NCBI GenBank assembly: GCA_021732945.1
Contig: JAKFWB010000470.1
Location: 1 to 15,154, forward strand
Length of the DNA: 15,154 nt
Direction: 5' to 3'
Source: Porphyrobacter sp.
GTDB taxonomy: Bacteria > Pseudomonadota > Alphaproteobacteria > Sphingomonadales > Sphingomonadaceae
Shown here: positions 7,975-15,154 of the stretch, one piece after another
Layout of the letters: each line of letters begins with the position of its first letter
Position numbering within the stretch: position 1 is the first letter of the stretch
Translations under genes and position numbers: made by a program
Notes under the pieces: generated by a model
What the model saw: only the letters and a program-made list of their open reading frames with translations
Databases searched by the model: none
Told to the model about the DNA's origin: nothing

Positions 7975-10005
7975 CTAAACCAGCAGCGCCGGCCCGCAGC
8001 GCTGCTGGCGGGCAAGCATCAGCGCGTAAGCGGCGGCGAGCAAGCCCGCGCTATCTTCCGCTGCGCGCAGCATCTCGGCTAGCCTGTGTAGCCCCAAGCG
8101 CTCCAGCCGATCCCCATGCGCGGCGCGCTCGGGATCGAGCGTGCGGGCAAGTGAGGGGCCGATTTCCGCGCGGTCAATCAAGTGCCGCCATGCCTTGGCC
8201 AGCACCGCATCGGTGCCGCTGCGGGGCGCTACTCCGAACCGCCGCCCGGCACCGGGCCGCAACCGCGCGAGCCAATCGCGCACGCTCGCCTTGTCCGCGC
8301 CCAAGGGGCGCCATGGCCGCTCCCACAGCGTCAGATTGACCGGCTCCGCATCCTCGCCGCCCGTCTTGAACAGCGTAATCGGGCGCGCCGAAAGCCGCTC
8401 CCCTTGCCGCTCCAGCCGCACCAGCACCATGCCTTGCCAGCCGCTGCGGACATGGGCCTCCAGCGCCTCGATCGCGAGCGACACGGGCTCCTCATGGTCC
8501 AGCGTCAGCGCCAGCCATGCGCCCGCCGCATCACGCACCGGCCAGACCAATTGCTGGGCGAGGTCATCGAAGTACGGCGGGGCAATCTGGGTCGGCGCAA
8601 TCAGCGCGACCGCCGCCTGCTCGATCGTATCAATGCCGAGCCCGACCTGCGCAATCCAGTCGCTGCGCAGCGCCTCCCAGTGGCGCACGATGCATGGCCA
8701 GGCGGGATCGGGCATCAGTTTGCGGGCGATGATCGCGGCATTGGCGCTGCCGGGCGCAGACAGGCGGCCATCGGCGGAGCGGCGCGCGCCGTTCAGGGTA
8801 AGGCGCGCGTGGGACAGGATGGCGAGCGGTTCATTGTGCCAATAGGTCTGATTGCGCCACGCATCGCGCGGAATGAACCCCGGATCCTGCCCCGGCCCGC
8901 GCGCCAGCGTGGTCGATAGCCACTGGCCGGTAGCAGGCTCGATAAACCACGAGGTCACCCCGCGCGCGCCAGCGGCGCTCGTCCAGCGCTCTGCCCCGCA
9001 GCCGACCAGTTCCAGCGGAGCGCTGTCGGCGAAATCGCGCCGCACCTTGCCCGCCAGCGCGCTGCGCCGGTCGGGATCGCCGCGTTCGAGCGCGCGCACG
9101 AGGGCAAAGGCGCTGGCAGCGAGTTCCAGCATCCGGTCAGGCTCAAAATCGAGCGAACGCCCGCGCCGCAGCCGCATCTGTGCGGCGATGGCGCGCAGTA
9201 TCGCGGCCAGACGCGGCAAGGCATCGGCGCGCGATGAGACTGACAGTTCGAACAACGATTCCTCCAGCGGCAAGGGAGCGAGGTTCATGCCTAGCATCGC
9301 AACTTCATGGAGCGCGCCGGTGATCCGGGCGAGGAAGGCGGGATCGACGGCGACGGGGCCAGTATCCGCCTCCTCATCCGCGGGCGAGGCCACGGGCAGG
9401 CTCGCCCCGAAATGCGCCATTGCGGCGAGCACAGCGGCGGCGTGATAGGCCTTGGCGCGCGCCTTGGTGGCTTTGGAGACAATCCCGTCAAACCCCTGCC
9501 CGCGCAGTATCCGCACCGGGCCGTCGATCTCGGCGAAGGTCACCGCGATGGCATTCGCCGATGGTTCAACTGCAATCGCCGTGGGCGCGAGTTCAAGCGC
9601 CGCGCGCCACGCGGGTTTGCCCGCCCATTTGGTCAGCCGTTCGGGATCGAGATCGGCCAGAATGGTGGCGGGATCAGCCGGGGCTTCAGGCTCAGCCGCA
9701 GCCTCTGCCGCACCGGTGTCCGGCCCAAAACCCACGAAGCGCAAATGGATCACCGCCGCGAGCCGGTGGCGGCACACAGCGACCGATTTGCACGCGCACT
9801 CCGCCTTGCCCGGTCCGCGCGCATCAAGGCTGACGCGGTTCCCGTCGGCCTCCACCTCAGCGCGGCCCGCTGCGGCGGAGATCACCGCAACCTTGCCTTC
9901 CTCGACATCGCGGTGCGCCCGGCGGACGAGGCCGGGGTTGGCGAGCGTCGCCAGCGCAGCATCGTCAAACGCGGCAAGGCTGGCGTGCAGCGCCGGATCG
10001 ATCAC
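7975..10005 (-). CDS. SWIM zinc-finger protein (YehQ-like)
   Basis: A 676-residue protein. The SWIM signature CxC-x5-CxH appears as CACKSVAVCRH (residues 70-80, zinc ligands C70, C72, C78, H80), preceded by NPGLVRRAHRD (23-33), as in this family. SWIM fingers bind DNA or protein; the long remainder has no motif I can name but is typical of SWIM proteins found beside MoxR-VWA genes, such as E. coli YehQ. I place the start at GTG 10005 because it forms a GTGA overlap with the TGA ending the VWA frame and has GGGGTGA just upstream; a GTG at 10026 would add seven residues. It is the last gene of the minus-strand operon, with its TAG stop four bases from the convergent DUF4132 stop. The amber codon in the VWA gene could reduce its expression by polarity. 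Likely cytoplasmic. Confidence 0.88.
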   Translation of the reverse strand: MIDPALHASLAAFDDAALATLANPGLVRRAHRDVEEGKVAVISAAAGRAEVEADGNRVSLDARGPGKAECACKSVAVCRHRLAAVIHLRFVGFGPDTGAAEAAAEPEAPADPATILADLDPERLTKWAGKPAWRAALELAPTAIAVEPSANAIAVTFAEIDGPVRILRGQGFDGIVSKATKARAKAYHAAAVLAAMAHFGASLPVASPADEEADTGPVAVDPAFLARITGALHEVAMLGMNLAPLPLEESLFELSVSSRADALPRLAAILRAIAAQMRLRRGRSLDFEPDRMLELAASAFALVRALERGDPDRRSALAGKVRRDFADSAPLELVGCGAERWTSAAGARGVTSWFIEPATGQWLSTTLARGPGQDPGFIPRDAWRNQTYWHNEPLAILSHARLTLNGARRSADGRLSAPGSANAAIIARKLMPDPAWPCIVRHWEALRSDWIAQVGLGIDTIEQAAVALIAPTQIAPPYFDDLAQQLVWPVRDAAGAWLALTLDHEEPVSLAIEALEAHVRSGWQGMVLVRLERQGERLSARPITLFKTGGEDAEPVNLTLWERPWRPLGADKASVRDWLARLRPGAGRRFGVAPRSGTDAVLAKAWRHLIDRAEIGPSLARTLDPERAAHGDRLERLGLHRLAEMLRAAEDSAGLLAAAYALMLARQQRCGPALLV
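7980..8008. terminator. Perfect 10-bp hairpin at the convergent gene junction
   Basis: CCAGCAGCGC (7980-7989) and GCGCTGCTGG (7999-8008) are exact inverse complements around a nine-base GC-rich loop. The hairpin lies just past the DUF4132 stop and inside the last codons of the SWIM gene. On the minus strand it is followed by GTTTAG, a weak U-run; on the plus strand there is none. It could stall or end transcription from both sides or protect 3' ends, but it is not a textbook intrinsic terminator. Confidence 0.4.
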
Positions 10006-10208
10006 GTGATCACCCCGCCAATCCACTCGGCAAAATGCTCCGGCGTCAGCCCCGCGACCTGCATTCCGCAGCCCGTCAGCCGCTCGGCCATGCGCCGGTC
10101 ATAGGCGGGAGCGGCATCGTCACTGAGCGCGCCCAGCCCCAGCATCGTCACCCGCGCCGACCCCATCCGCCGCGCCGATGCCAGCATCCGGCTGACCGAT
10201 CCGCCCTC
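10002..10208 (-). pseudogene. C-terminal remainder of the VWA gene, after the in-frame TAG
   Basis: The frame continues directly from the TAG at 10211-10209 for 68 codons without another stop, reading EGGSVSRMLASARRM and then VTMLGLGALSDD, and ends TPEHFAEWIGGVIT. This is what the last strands and helices of a VWA domain should look like: the loop after the conserved Asp, a helix, the strand VTMLGLG, and the final helix. It therefore belongs to the preceding gene. The two parts together would encode 378 residues counting the stop position, which agrees with my memory of E. coli YehP. The first in-frame ATG is at 10187, so reinitiation could yield a 61-residue fragment, but a split VWA domain is unlikely to work unless the pieces associate. 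The TGA stop overlaps the start of the SWIM gene. Confidence 0.7.
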
Positions 10209-11138
10209 CTAGAAATCGCTGATAAGGACGAACACCGTGCGCGTCGGCTGCGTGATCAGGCGCTCGCAATATTCCATCGCCGAGGCGATATCGGTGCCGC
10301 CGCCGAGCTGTACCGCCATCAGCACTTCGACCGGATCATGGGCTTCACTGGTGAGGTCGACGATCGCTGTGTCGAACACGATCAGCTTCACATCCACCGC
10401 TGGGAGCGACGTCAGGATCGACGCCATGACGGCAGCATAGATGGTCGATGACAGCATCGATCCCGATTGATCGACGCACAGGATGATGGTCCACGGCAGG
10501 CGGCGGCGGCTGCGCCCGTGGAAGCGCAACCGGTCAGCGATGATCACCTGCCGCTCCGCATCCCAATTCTTGAGGTTGTCGCGGATCGTCGCCTGCCAGT
10601 CGAAGGTCTGCATCGATTTGATCTGGCTGCGGCGGAAGCGATTGGGGCGACCGGCCAGCGCGTTTTCGACCTTGGGCTTCAGCCGCTTGACGATCTCGTC
10701 CACCACGGTGCGGGTGATCTCGCGGATCTTCTCGCGCATCGCCGGGTCGGCCCCACCCTTGTAGGCGATCAGCGCCTTGAGCAGATCCTTGTTTGGCTCC
10801 AGCGCATCGGGCACACCGGGATCGGAGAGCAATTCGGTCATGCCGAGATTGTCGATCGCGTGGGCCTGCACCGTCTCGTAAACCGATTGCGGGAATAGCG
10901 CGCGCAATTCGCCGAGCCAGCCCAATGCGGTGAGGTTGCTCGGATCCATCGAACCAAAGCGGTTCGCCCCGCGCTTGTCGCGCCTAAGTCCGCGCCGCTC
11001 CATCTCGCGGGCGTAGAGGTAATCAAGCGCGCGGTCGGTGCGCTGCTGCTCGCGGGTCATGCCGGTGCCGGGCAGATTGCGTTCGGCATAGCGGCCCAGC
11101 ACCATCCGCCAGCGGCGCAGGTGGACGGGGTCGCTCAT
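10209..11138 (-). CDS. VWA domain protein (YehP-like), truncated by in-frame amber codon
   Basis: As written, 309 residues. The N-terminal 200 residues are helical and basic and match the VWA partners of MoxR ATPases. The VWA domain starts near 216 with the metal site DQSGS (223-227) in a WTIILCVDQSGSM context. The conserved Thr lies in GGGTD (279-283) and the Asp of the third loop in VLISDF (304-309). The frame then meets TAG in place of one residue, cutting off the last strand and helices. The start ATG at 11138 overlaps the DUF5682 stop (ATGA). Family knowledge: VWA proteins bind Mg through this site and act with the neighbouring AAA+ ring as adaptor or co-chaperone. Explanations for the TAG are a true nonsense mutation, a base-call error (Tyr TAC/TAT differs by one base), or readthrough. 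The upstream part shows no decay. Confidence 0.85.
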   Translation of the reverse strand: MSDPVHLRRWRMVLGRYAERNLPGTGMTREQQRTDRALDYLYAREMERRGLRRDKRGANRFGSMDPSNLTALGWLGELRALFPQSVYETVQAHAIDNLGMTELLSDPGVPDALEPNKDLLKALIAYKGGADPAMREKIREITRTVVDEIVKRLKPKVENALAGRPNRFRRSQIKSMQTFDWQATIRDNLKNWDAERQVIIADRLRFHGRSRRRLPWTIILCVDQSGSMLSSTIYAAVMASILTSLPAVDVKLIVFDTAIVDLTSEAHDPVEVLMAVQLGGGTDIASAMEYCERLITQPTRTVFVLISDF

Positions 11139-13486
11139 GCCACACCGTCCCGCGCCAGCACGTCCGCCAATTCGCGGTCGAGCCGCAGGTTTTCGTGCAT
11201 TTCGTGTTCGGAAATGCCGATGTCGGCGGTGAGTGCGCCGGGTTTCGCTCCGAGCCGTGCGGCGATGTCCTCCGCCAGCCGGTCGACCTCACGCGGGTCG
11301 AGCGGCATCAGCGCGAGCCGCATATAGGGCAGCAATTCGGTGAAGGCGTCCTCGTCCAGCCCGGCAATGACCGTGTCGAGCGTGTCGATGATCGCAGGCA
11401 GGGTCCACACCAGCTCGCGCGCAATCGCGATCACCCCACCGAGAAACGCCAGCCGATCACGCGGATCGACATAGCCGCTCGCCAGTTCCCCGCGCAGCCG
11501 GGATTCGAGCTCGTCTGCGCTCACCTGTCCACCCATCAGCGCGAAGGCCGTCACCGCGCCATCAAGCATAGGGTCGAGGTCGCGGGTGCGCAGATCGGCC
11601 AGCGCCTCATCGACCAGCGCAAAATCGACCGGAGCCTCGGATGATCGCGCCAATTCCACCGCCCCGCGCAAATCGGCCAGCGCCTGCACCGCGCCTGCGA
11701 CTTGATCTTTTCCCCAATCGGCCAGTTCCGGCAGCAGCAGCACCAGTCGCCGCCAGGCCGCCTTGACCAGATGATCGAGCGGGCCAATCTCGGTCAGCCC
11801 CAGCACCTCGCGCCCGCGCCGCAGCAGGATGAGATCGGTGAAAGCCGCCACGACAGAAGGCAGTTCGGGGTCTTCGATCACCTGCTCTTCGATCAGCGCT
11901 AGGATCGCCTCGCCTTCACGCCCCAGCCCGGCGCGGCAGGCTGCGGCGAACAGGTCAATCGCAGCGAGCGCGCTGCGGCCCTTGCCCTGCTCGGAGAGCG
12001 CGGCGATGCGGGTGGCGAGGACGAAAGCCAGCGCCTCGCCCAGCGTATCGGCGACTTCGCTGAGCTCGATCAGCCGTGCTTCAACCAGCGGAGACCAGCA
12101 CACCGCCCACATCTCGTGCAGGCGGTCCAAGGCGATATCATTGCGGAAATCCGGCCCGCCGGTGCGTTCGGCGAACGGGGTGTCGATCAACGCCATGGCG
12201 TGGGCGAACCGGCTCGCGGCGCGATGGCGGGGTTTGCGGTAGATATCGAGTTCACGCGTGCGGCGCTCGCCATCCTCGGTATTGAAGCCCAGCGCCTTGG
12301 CCTGCCCGCGCGCGGCCTCGACAAGCGGGGGCGAACCGGCGGAGGCAGGCACCTCGCCCAGCGCCGTGCCGGTGAGCCAGGCGCGCAATTCGTTGAGCAG
12401 CGGCACCTGCTCGACCGGGATTTCATCCTTGATGAAGCTTGATCGGATCGCATCGATCACATCATCGCGGGTCGGGAAGGGGCGGCCACGCAAAGTCGCC
12501 AGCCGTTCGGCCTGTTCGATGGCGTTGGTGATGACGGGGAAGGACGGCACCTCCCCCTTGCTGCTCCGCAGATGCGCGGCGAAGCCGGTGATCAGCTCGG
12601 TCGCGAGCCCTGCTGCGCCTTCCCCTCGCGCCTCCCACAGTCGCTGGTAATACCCCGGCAGCGGCAAGCCCGCGCCGTAACCGCGCAAGGCGTCCAGCTG
12701 CCGCATCCCGTAACGGATCAGGTAAGACCGCCCCGCCCCGGATTTGGCAGCGATAGGCTTATCTTTTGAGGCCGCGAACACCGCCTCGGCGTGGAACCCG
12801 CCGACAATCGCGATGATCGGCCCGCTCACATATCCGCGCACCGCCGAGATGATCGCGCGCATCTGCGCCTCGCGCTCCAGCGTGCCGTCATGCGCCATTT
12901 CAGCCGGATCGGTCGCGCCCCTGATGCAAGCGCAATATTGCGCGACGTCGAGGAAGAAGCGCTGCCAGTCGGCGTCAGCTAGGCGGGTTTCGAACAGTTG
13001 GTCCCACACCTCATTGCCATCGCGCGCGCCCAGTTCGCGCGCCAAAGCCGTGACATAATCGCCAACAGTGAAGCCCTGCTCGCTTCCCAGCAACGAACGG
13101 TCGGGCCGCTCCTCGCCCTCCGACCGCCAAGCCCGCGCGGTCGAGGGCAGGTCGATGAAGCGCGCCGAAACGCCCCGCGCCCGCGCCGATTGCAAAGCGA
13201 CAAATTCGGGCGAGTGCGCACAGAACGGGAAGTAGCTCACCACCCGCCGCGCCTTTTCCCCCGAGCCTGTCTCGGCAAGCGACACGATGGCAACTGGCGG
13301 GCGGGTGCGGGTGTCGCACAGCAGGTCGATCAGCGGATCGAAATCGCACGGCCCTTCGACCAGCACAGCGGCGGGCTGCACTTCGGCGATCAGCCGCTCC
13401 AGATGCGCCGCGCAGGCGGGGCTGTGGTGGCGCACCGGCACCACCCACAGATCGCGGCTCGCATCGTGGAGGATCGGGATCTCCAC
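11135..13486 (-). CDS. DUF5682 family protein (YehM-like)
   Basis: A 783-residue, probably cytoplasmic protein matching the DUF5682 proteins that sit beside MoxR and VWA genes (E. coli YehM). The N-terminal 240 residues carry the recognisable motifs: VPVRHHSPAC (16-25), VLVEGP (41-46), FPFCAHSPEF (86-95), FIDLPS (110-115) and IVGGFHAEA (227-235). The His-rich opening, a buried Glu after a hydrophobic strand and a late G-x-H recall the EreA/ChaN/TraB-TIKI superfamily, so an enzymatic or metal-binding N-terminal domain is a reasonable inference. The rest is mostly helical with no motif I know. The GTG start at 13486 lies six bases after the ATPase stop with a modest GAG upstream, and the ATGA overlap at its end ties it to the VWA gene. 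Family assignment is good; activity is unproven. Confidence 0.88.
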   Translation of the reverse strand: MEIPILHDASRDLWVVPVRHHSPACAAHLERLIAEVQPAAVLVEGPCDFDPLIDLLCDTRTRPPVAIVSLAETGSGEKARRVVSYFPFCAHSPEFVALQSARARGVSARFIDLPSTARAWRSEGEERPDRSLLGSEQGFTVGDYVTALARELGARDGNEVWDQLFETRLADADWQRFFLDVAQYCACIRGATDPAEMAHDGTLEREAQMRAIISAVRGYVSGPIIAIVGGFHAEAVFAASKDKPIAAKSGAGRSYLIRYGMRQLDALRGYGAGLPLPGYYQRLWEARGEGAAGLATELITGFAAHLRSSKGEVPSFPVITNAIEQAERLATLRGRPFPTRDDVIDAIRSSFIKDEIPVEQVPLLNELRAWLTGTALGEVPASAGSPPLVEAARGQAKALGFNTEDGERRTRELDIYRKPRHRAASRFAHAMALIDTPFAERTGGPDFRNDIALDRLHEMWAVCWSPLVEARLIELSEVADTLGEALAFVLATRIAALSEQGKGRSALAAIDLFAAACRAGLGREGEAILALIEEQVIEDPELPSVVAAFTDLILLRRGREVLGLTEIGPLDHLVKAAWRRLVLLLPELADWGKDQVAGAVQALADLRGAVELARSSEAPVDFALVDEALADLRTRDLDPMLDGAVTAFALMGGQVSADELESRLRGELASGYVDPRDRLAFLGGVIAIARELVWTLPAIIDTLDTVIAGLDEDAFTELLPYMRLALMPLDPREVDRLAEDIAARLGAKPGALTADIGISEHEMHENLRLDRELADVLARDGVA

Positions 13487-13492
13487 CTCGGC

Positions 13493-14590
13493 TCAACCCA
13501 GCTTCAGCGCCCGCGCCGCCTGATAGAAGTCCTTCCACGCGCCCGACCGCCCGGCGCGTTCCTTGACGATGTGATCGACATAGGCGCGCAGGCGCTTGCC
13601 ATCCTCGGGCGCGTCTTTCAGCACCACGCCTTGCAATTGCCGCGCGACATGGGCGGCGGACAGTTTGCCATTGTCGAGATAGGCCGCCTCCAGCGCGGCG
13701 GCGTGCATCACGTTGACCGCTTCGGCGGTAGACATCACCGCGTCGGGGCGGTTGAGGCTGACGCCCTCCGCCGTGCGCCCCGTGCGCAGGTCCTGAAAAG
13801 TGCGCACCAGCACCTCGGCCACATCCCGCTCGCCGGTGACCGAAACGCCCGCCGGGCCGAGCCGCTCGGCGAGTTGCTTCAGCACCAACTCGCGCTCGAA
13901 TTCCGGGTCAGCGATGGGGTGGACGGTCTCGAAATTGAAGCGGCGTTTCAGCGCGCTCGACATTTCGTGCACGCCCCGGTCGCGCAGGTTGGCGGTGGCG
14001 ATGACGTTGAAGCCCGGCACCGCGCTCGCCACGGCATCGGGGCCGAGTTCGGGCAGTGCCAGCGCCTTTTCGGAAAGGACTGAGATCAGCGCATCCTGCA
14101 CTTCGGGCGGGCAGCGGGTGATTTCCTCGAACCGCACGATCCGGCCTGACCGCATCGCGTTGAGCACCGGCGATGGCACCAGCGCCCGCTCGCTCGGCCC
14201 TTCGGCGAGCAACAGCGCGTAGTTCCAGCCGTAGCGAATGTGATCCTCGGTCGTGCCCGCCGATCCCTGCACCACCAGCCCGGATGTGCCGCTGATTGCG
14301 GCGGCGAGCAGTTCGGAGAGCAGCGATTTGGCCGTCCCCGGCTCGCCCACCAGCATCAGCCCCTGTTGGCTCATCAGGCTGACAATCGCGCGGTCGACCA
14401 GCGGATCATCGCCGTAGAACTTGCGGGTCACGCCGACCTTGGGATCACCCAGCAGAAACCGCCGCACGGCGCGGGGGGACAGGCGCCAGCCCGCCGGTTT
14501 GGGCGCAGTATCGTCCGCCGCCAGTGCACTCAATTCAGCGGCATAGCGCGCCTCTGCCGGAGGACGGATCGCGCGCAGTTCAGTATCCAT
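13493..14590 (-). CDS. MoxR-type AAA+ ATPase (YehL-like)
   Basis: A 365-residue AAA+ ATPase. Walker A is GEPGTAKS (82-89, preceded by LMLVG), Walker B RIVRFEEI (150-157), sensor 1 NVIATAN (195-201) and the arginine-finger region ALKRRFNFE (213-221). The region between Walker A and B (QGSAGTTEDHIRYGWNYA) matches the MoxR pattern in which the pore loop follows a T-E-D motif. These ATPases form rings and, with a VWA partner, remodel or load metal or cofactor into client proteins. I chose ATG 14590: it has a GGAAGAAGAAAG purine run upstream and overlaps the DUF4132 stop by 11 bases; the extension to 14656 would read through the DUF4132 gene. All catalytic residues appear intact, so the ATPase should be active even though its VWA partner is interrupted. 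Confidence 0.93.
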   Translation of the reverse strand: MDTELRAIRPPAEARYAAELSALAADDTAPKPAGWRLSPRAVRRFLLGDPKVGVTRKFYGDDPLVDRAIVSLMSQQGLMLVGEPGTAKSLLSELLAAAISGTSGLVVQGSAGTTEDHIRYGWNYALLLAEGPSERALVPSPVLNAMRSGRIVRFEEITRCPPEVQDALISVLSEKALALPELGPDAVASAVPGFNVIATANLRDRGVHEMSSALKRRFNFETVHPIADPEFERELVLKQLAERLGPAGVSVTGERDVAEVLVRTFQDLRTGRTAEGVSLNRPDAVMSTAEAVNVMHAAALEAAYLDNGKLSAAHVARQLQGVVLKDAPEDGKRLRAYVDHIVKERAGRSGAWKDFYQAARALKLG

Positions 14591-15154
14591 GATTGGCTTT
14601 CTTCTTCCATTCGGGATCGAGCCCGGTGCCCTTGTCGGCGATATCGTGGAGGTCACGCCAGCTTTCCGCCAGCAGCACCGGCGGCACCTCCGACAGCTGC
14701 ATCAGCCCGCCGGTGTTGGTGCCGCGCAGCTTGCGGAAGCTCAGCGAAATCAGTGCGGAAGGTTGGTTTTCCTCGGGCAGCGGGCTGCCGGTGAATTCGA
14801 TCACCACTATCACCCCGGCATCGCGGAACGACTTTTCATAGGTGTAGAACCAGCCACCATCCTCGGCCCGGCCGCGCTGATAGCCAAGCTTGGTCGCCAC
14901 GCCGCGCAGCTTGAAGCTCTCGATCATCCAGCCTTCGCGGTCCTTGATTTCGGTCGCCTTGCCTTGCGTGACATCGAGCACCGGCAGATCGCGGCCTAGC
15001 TGATCGAACGGCGCTTCGACCGCGTAATCCGCCAGATGCTGCCGCCATTTCGCAATCGCCTCAGCCTCTATCAGCGAGGAGTGGGCAAGCCTTACAGTGG
15101 TGAAATCGGCCAGCGCCACGTCATTATCCTCGGGATCGGTGTAGCTGCCATCGC
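14580..15154 (-). CDS. Second DUF4132 protein, C-terminal part only
   Basis: The last 190 residues of a DUF4132 protein whose start lies beyond the right edge. The frame enters at 15152 with DGSYTDPEDNDVALADFTTV and ends at a TGA overlapping the ATPase start. It aligns by eye with the end of the large plus-strand DUF4132 protein. DNDVA-x2-DF, VRLAH, the GYQR segment and VPPVLLAE-W-D-H, then KG and DPEW, occur in the same order, but the middle differs a good deal, so they are old paralogues and not a recent duplication. As first visible gene of the operon it probably shares a transcript with the ATPase, DUF5682, VWA and SWIM genes. Its full length and start cannot be judged here. Function unknown, as for the family. 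Confidence 0.88.
   Translation of the reverse strand, partial: DGSYTDPEDNDVALADFTTVRLAHSSLIEAEAIAKWRQHLADYAVEAPFDQLGRDLPVLDVTQGKATEIKDREGWMIESFKLRGVATKLGYQRGRAEDGGWFYTYEKSFRDAGVIVVIEFTGSPLPEENQPSALISLSFRKLRGTNTGGLMQLSEVPPVLLAESWRDLHDIADKGTGLDPEWKKKANHGY

Noticed and set aside
6477..8015. A 512-codon open frame on the minus strand opposite the DUF4132 gene
   Set aside because: It lies fully antisense to a well-supported gene in high-GC DNA, is rich in Arg/Gln/His/Gly as expected for a mirror frame, and has no recognisable motif.
10002..11138. A frameshift as the cause of the VWA interruption
   Set aside because: The downstream part is in exactly the same frame as the upstream part, so it is a single stop codon, not an insertion or deletion.
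1..15154. CRISPR array, tRNA, rRNA, insertion sequence or transposase genes
   Set aside because: I saw no regularly spaced repeats, no cloverleaf-like segment, no transposase motifs and no terminal inverted repeats with target duplications.

Overview
This is a GC-rich window with tightly packed genes and short overlapping start/stop junctions. Codon use and protein character suggest an alphaproteobacterium, most likely a sphingomonad or Erythrobacter relative. That placement is an inference from style; there is no rRNA or other marker gene here.

Left part, 1-3603, all minus strand. Reading in the direction of transcription, a small exported protein with a CxxC motif (3241-3603) runs directly into a 693-residue membrane glycosyltransferase. 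That enzyme joins a multi-spanning GT-C-like half to a cytosolic GT-A (family 2) half. Next comes a DUF2064/TIGR04282-type protein, then a family 2 glycosyltransferase of the TIGR04283 type that leaves the window at position 1. The last two overlap by a GTGA junction. Together they look like a small operon for building or transferring a sugar on a lipid or other envelope molecule; the product cannot be read from the sequence.

Middle, 3604-4172. This is the only sizeable stretch without a confident gene. It holds two short inverted repeats and one weak hypothetical reading frame on the minus strand, with lower third-position GC than its neighbours.

Right part, 4173-15154. This is one coherent system that matches, family by family, the uncharacterised E. 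coli yehI-yehL-yehM-yehP-yehQ neighbourhood. A 1265-residue DUF4132 protein (plus strand) converges on a minus-strand operon. In order of transcription the operon encodes a second DUF4132 protein (only its C-terminus is in the window), a MoxR-type AAA+ ATPase, a DUF5682 protein, a von Willebrand A (VWA) protein and a SWIM zinc-finger protein. The operon's internal junctions are an 11-base overlap, a 6-base gap, an ATGA overlap and a GTGA overlap, so translation is probably coupled. MoxR ATPases paired with VWA proteins usually act as chaperones or metal/cofactor-insertion machines. DUF4132, DUF5682 and SWIM proteins are the recurring partners of this branch, whose function is unknown.

The most striking local features are as follows. 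An in-frame TAG stop lies in the VWA gene just after the conserved Asp of the last metal-site loop, and the rest of the domain stays intact in the same frame downstream. Two DUF4132 paralogues lie in one locus. The convergent genes are separated by only four bases, with a perfect 10-bp hairpin at the junction.
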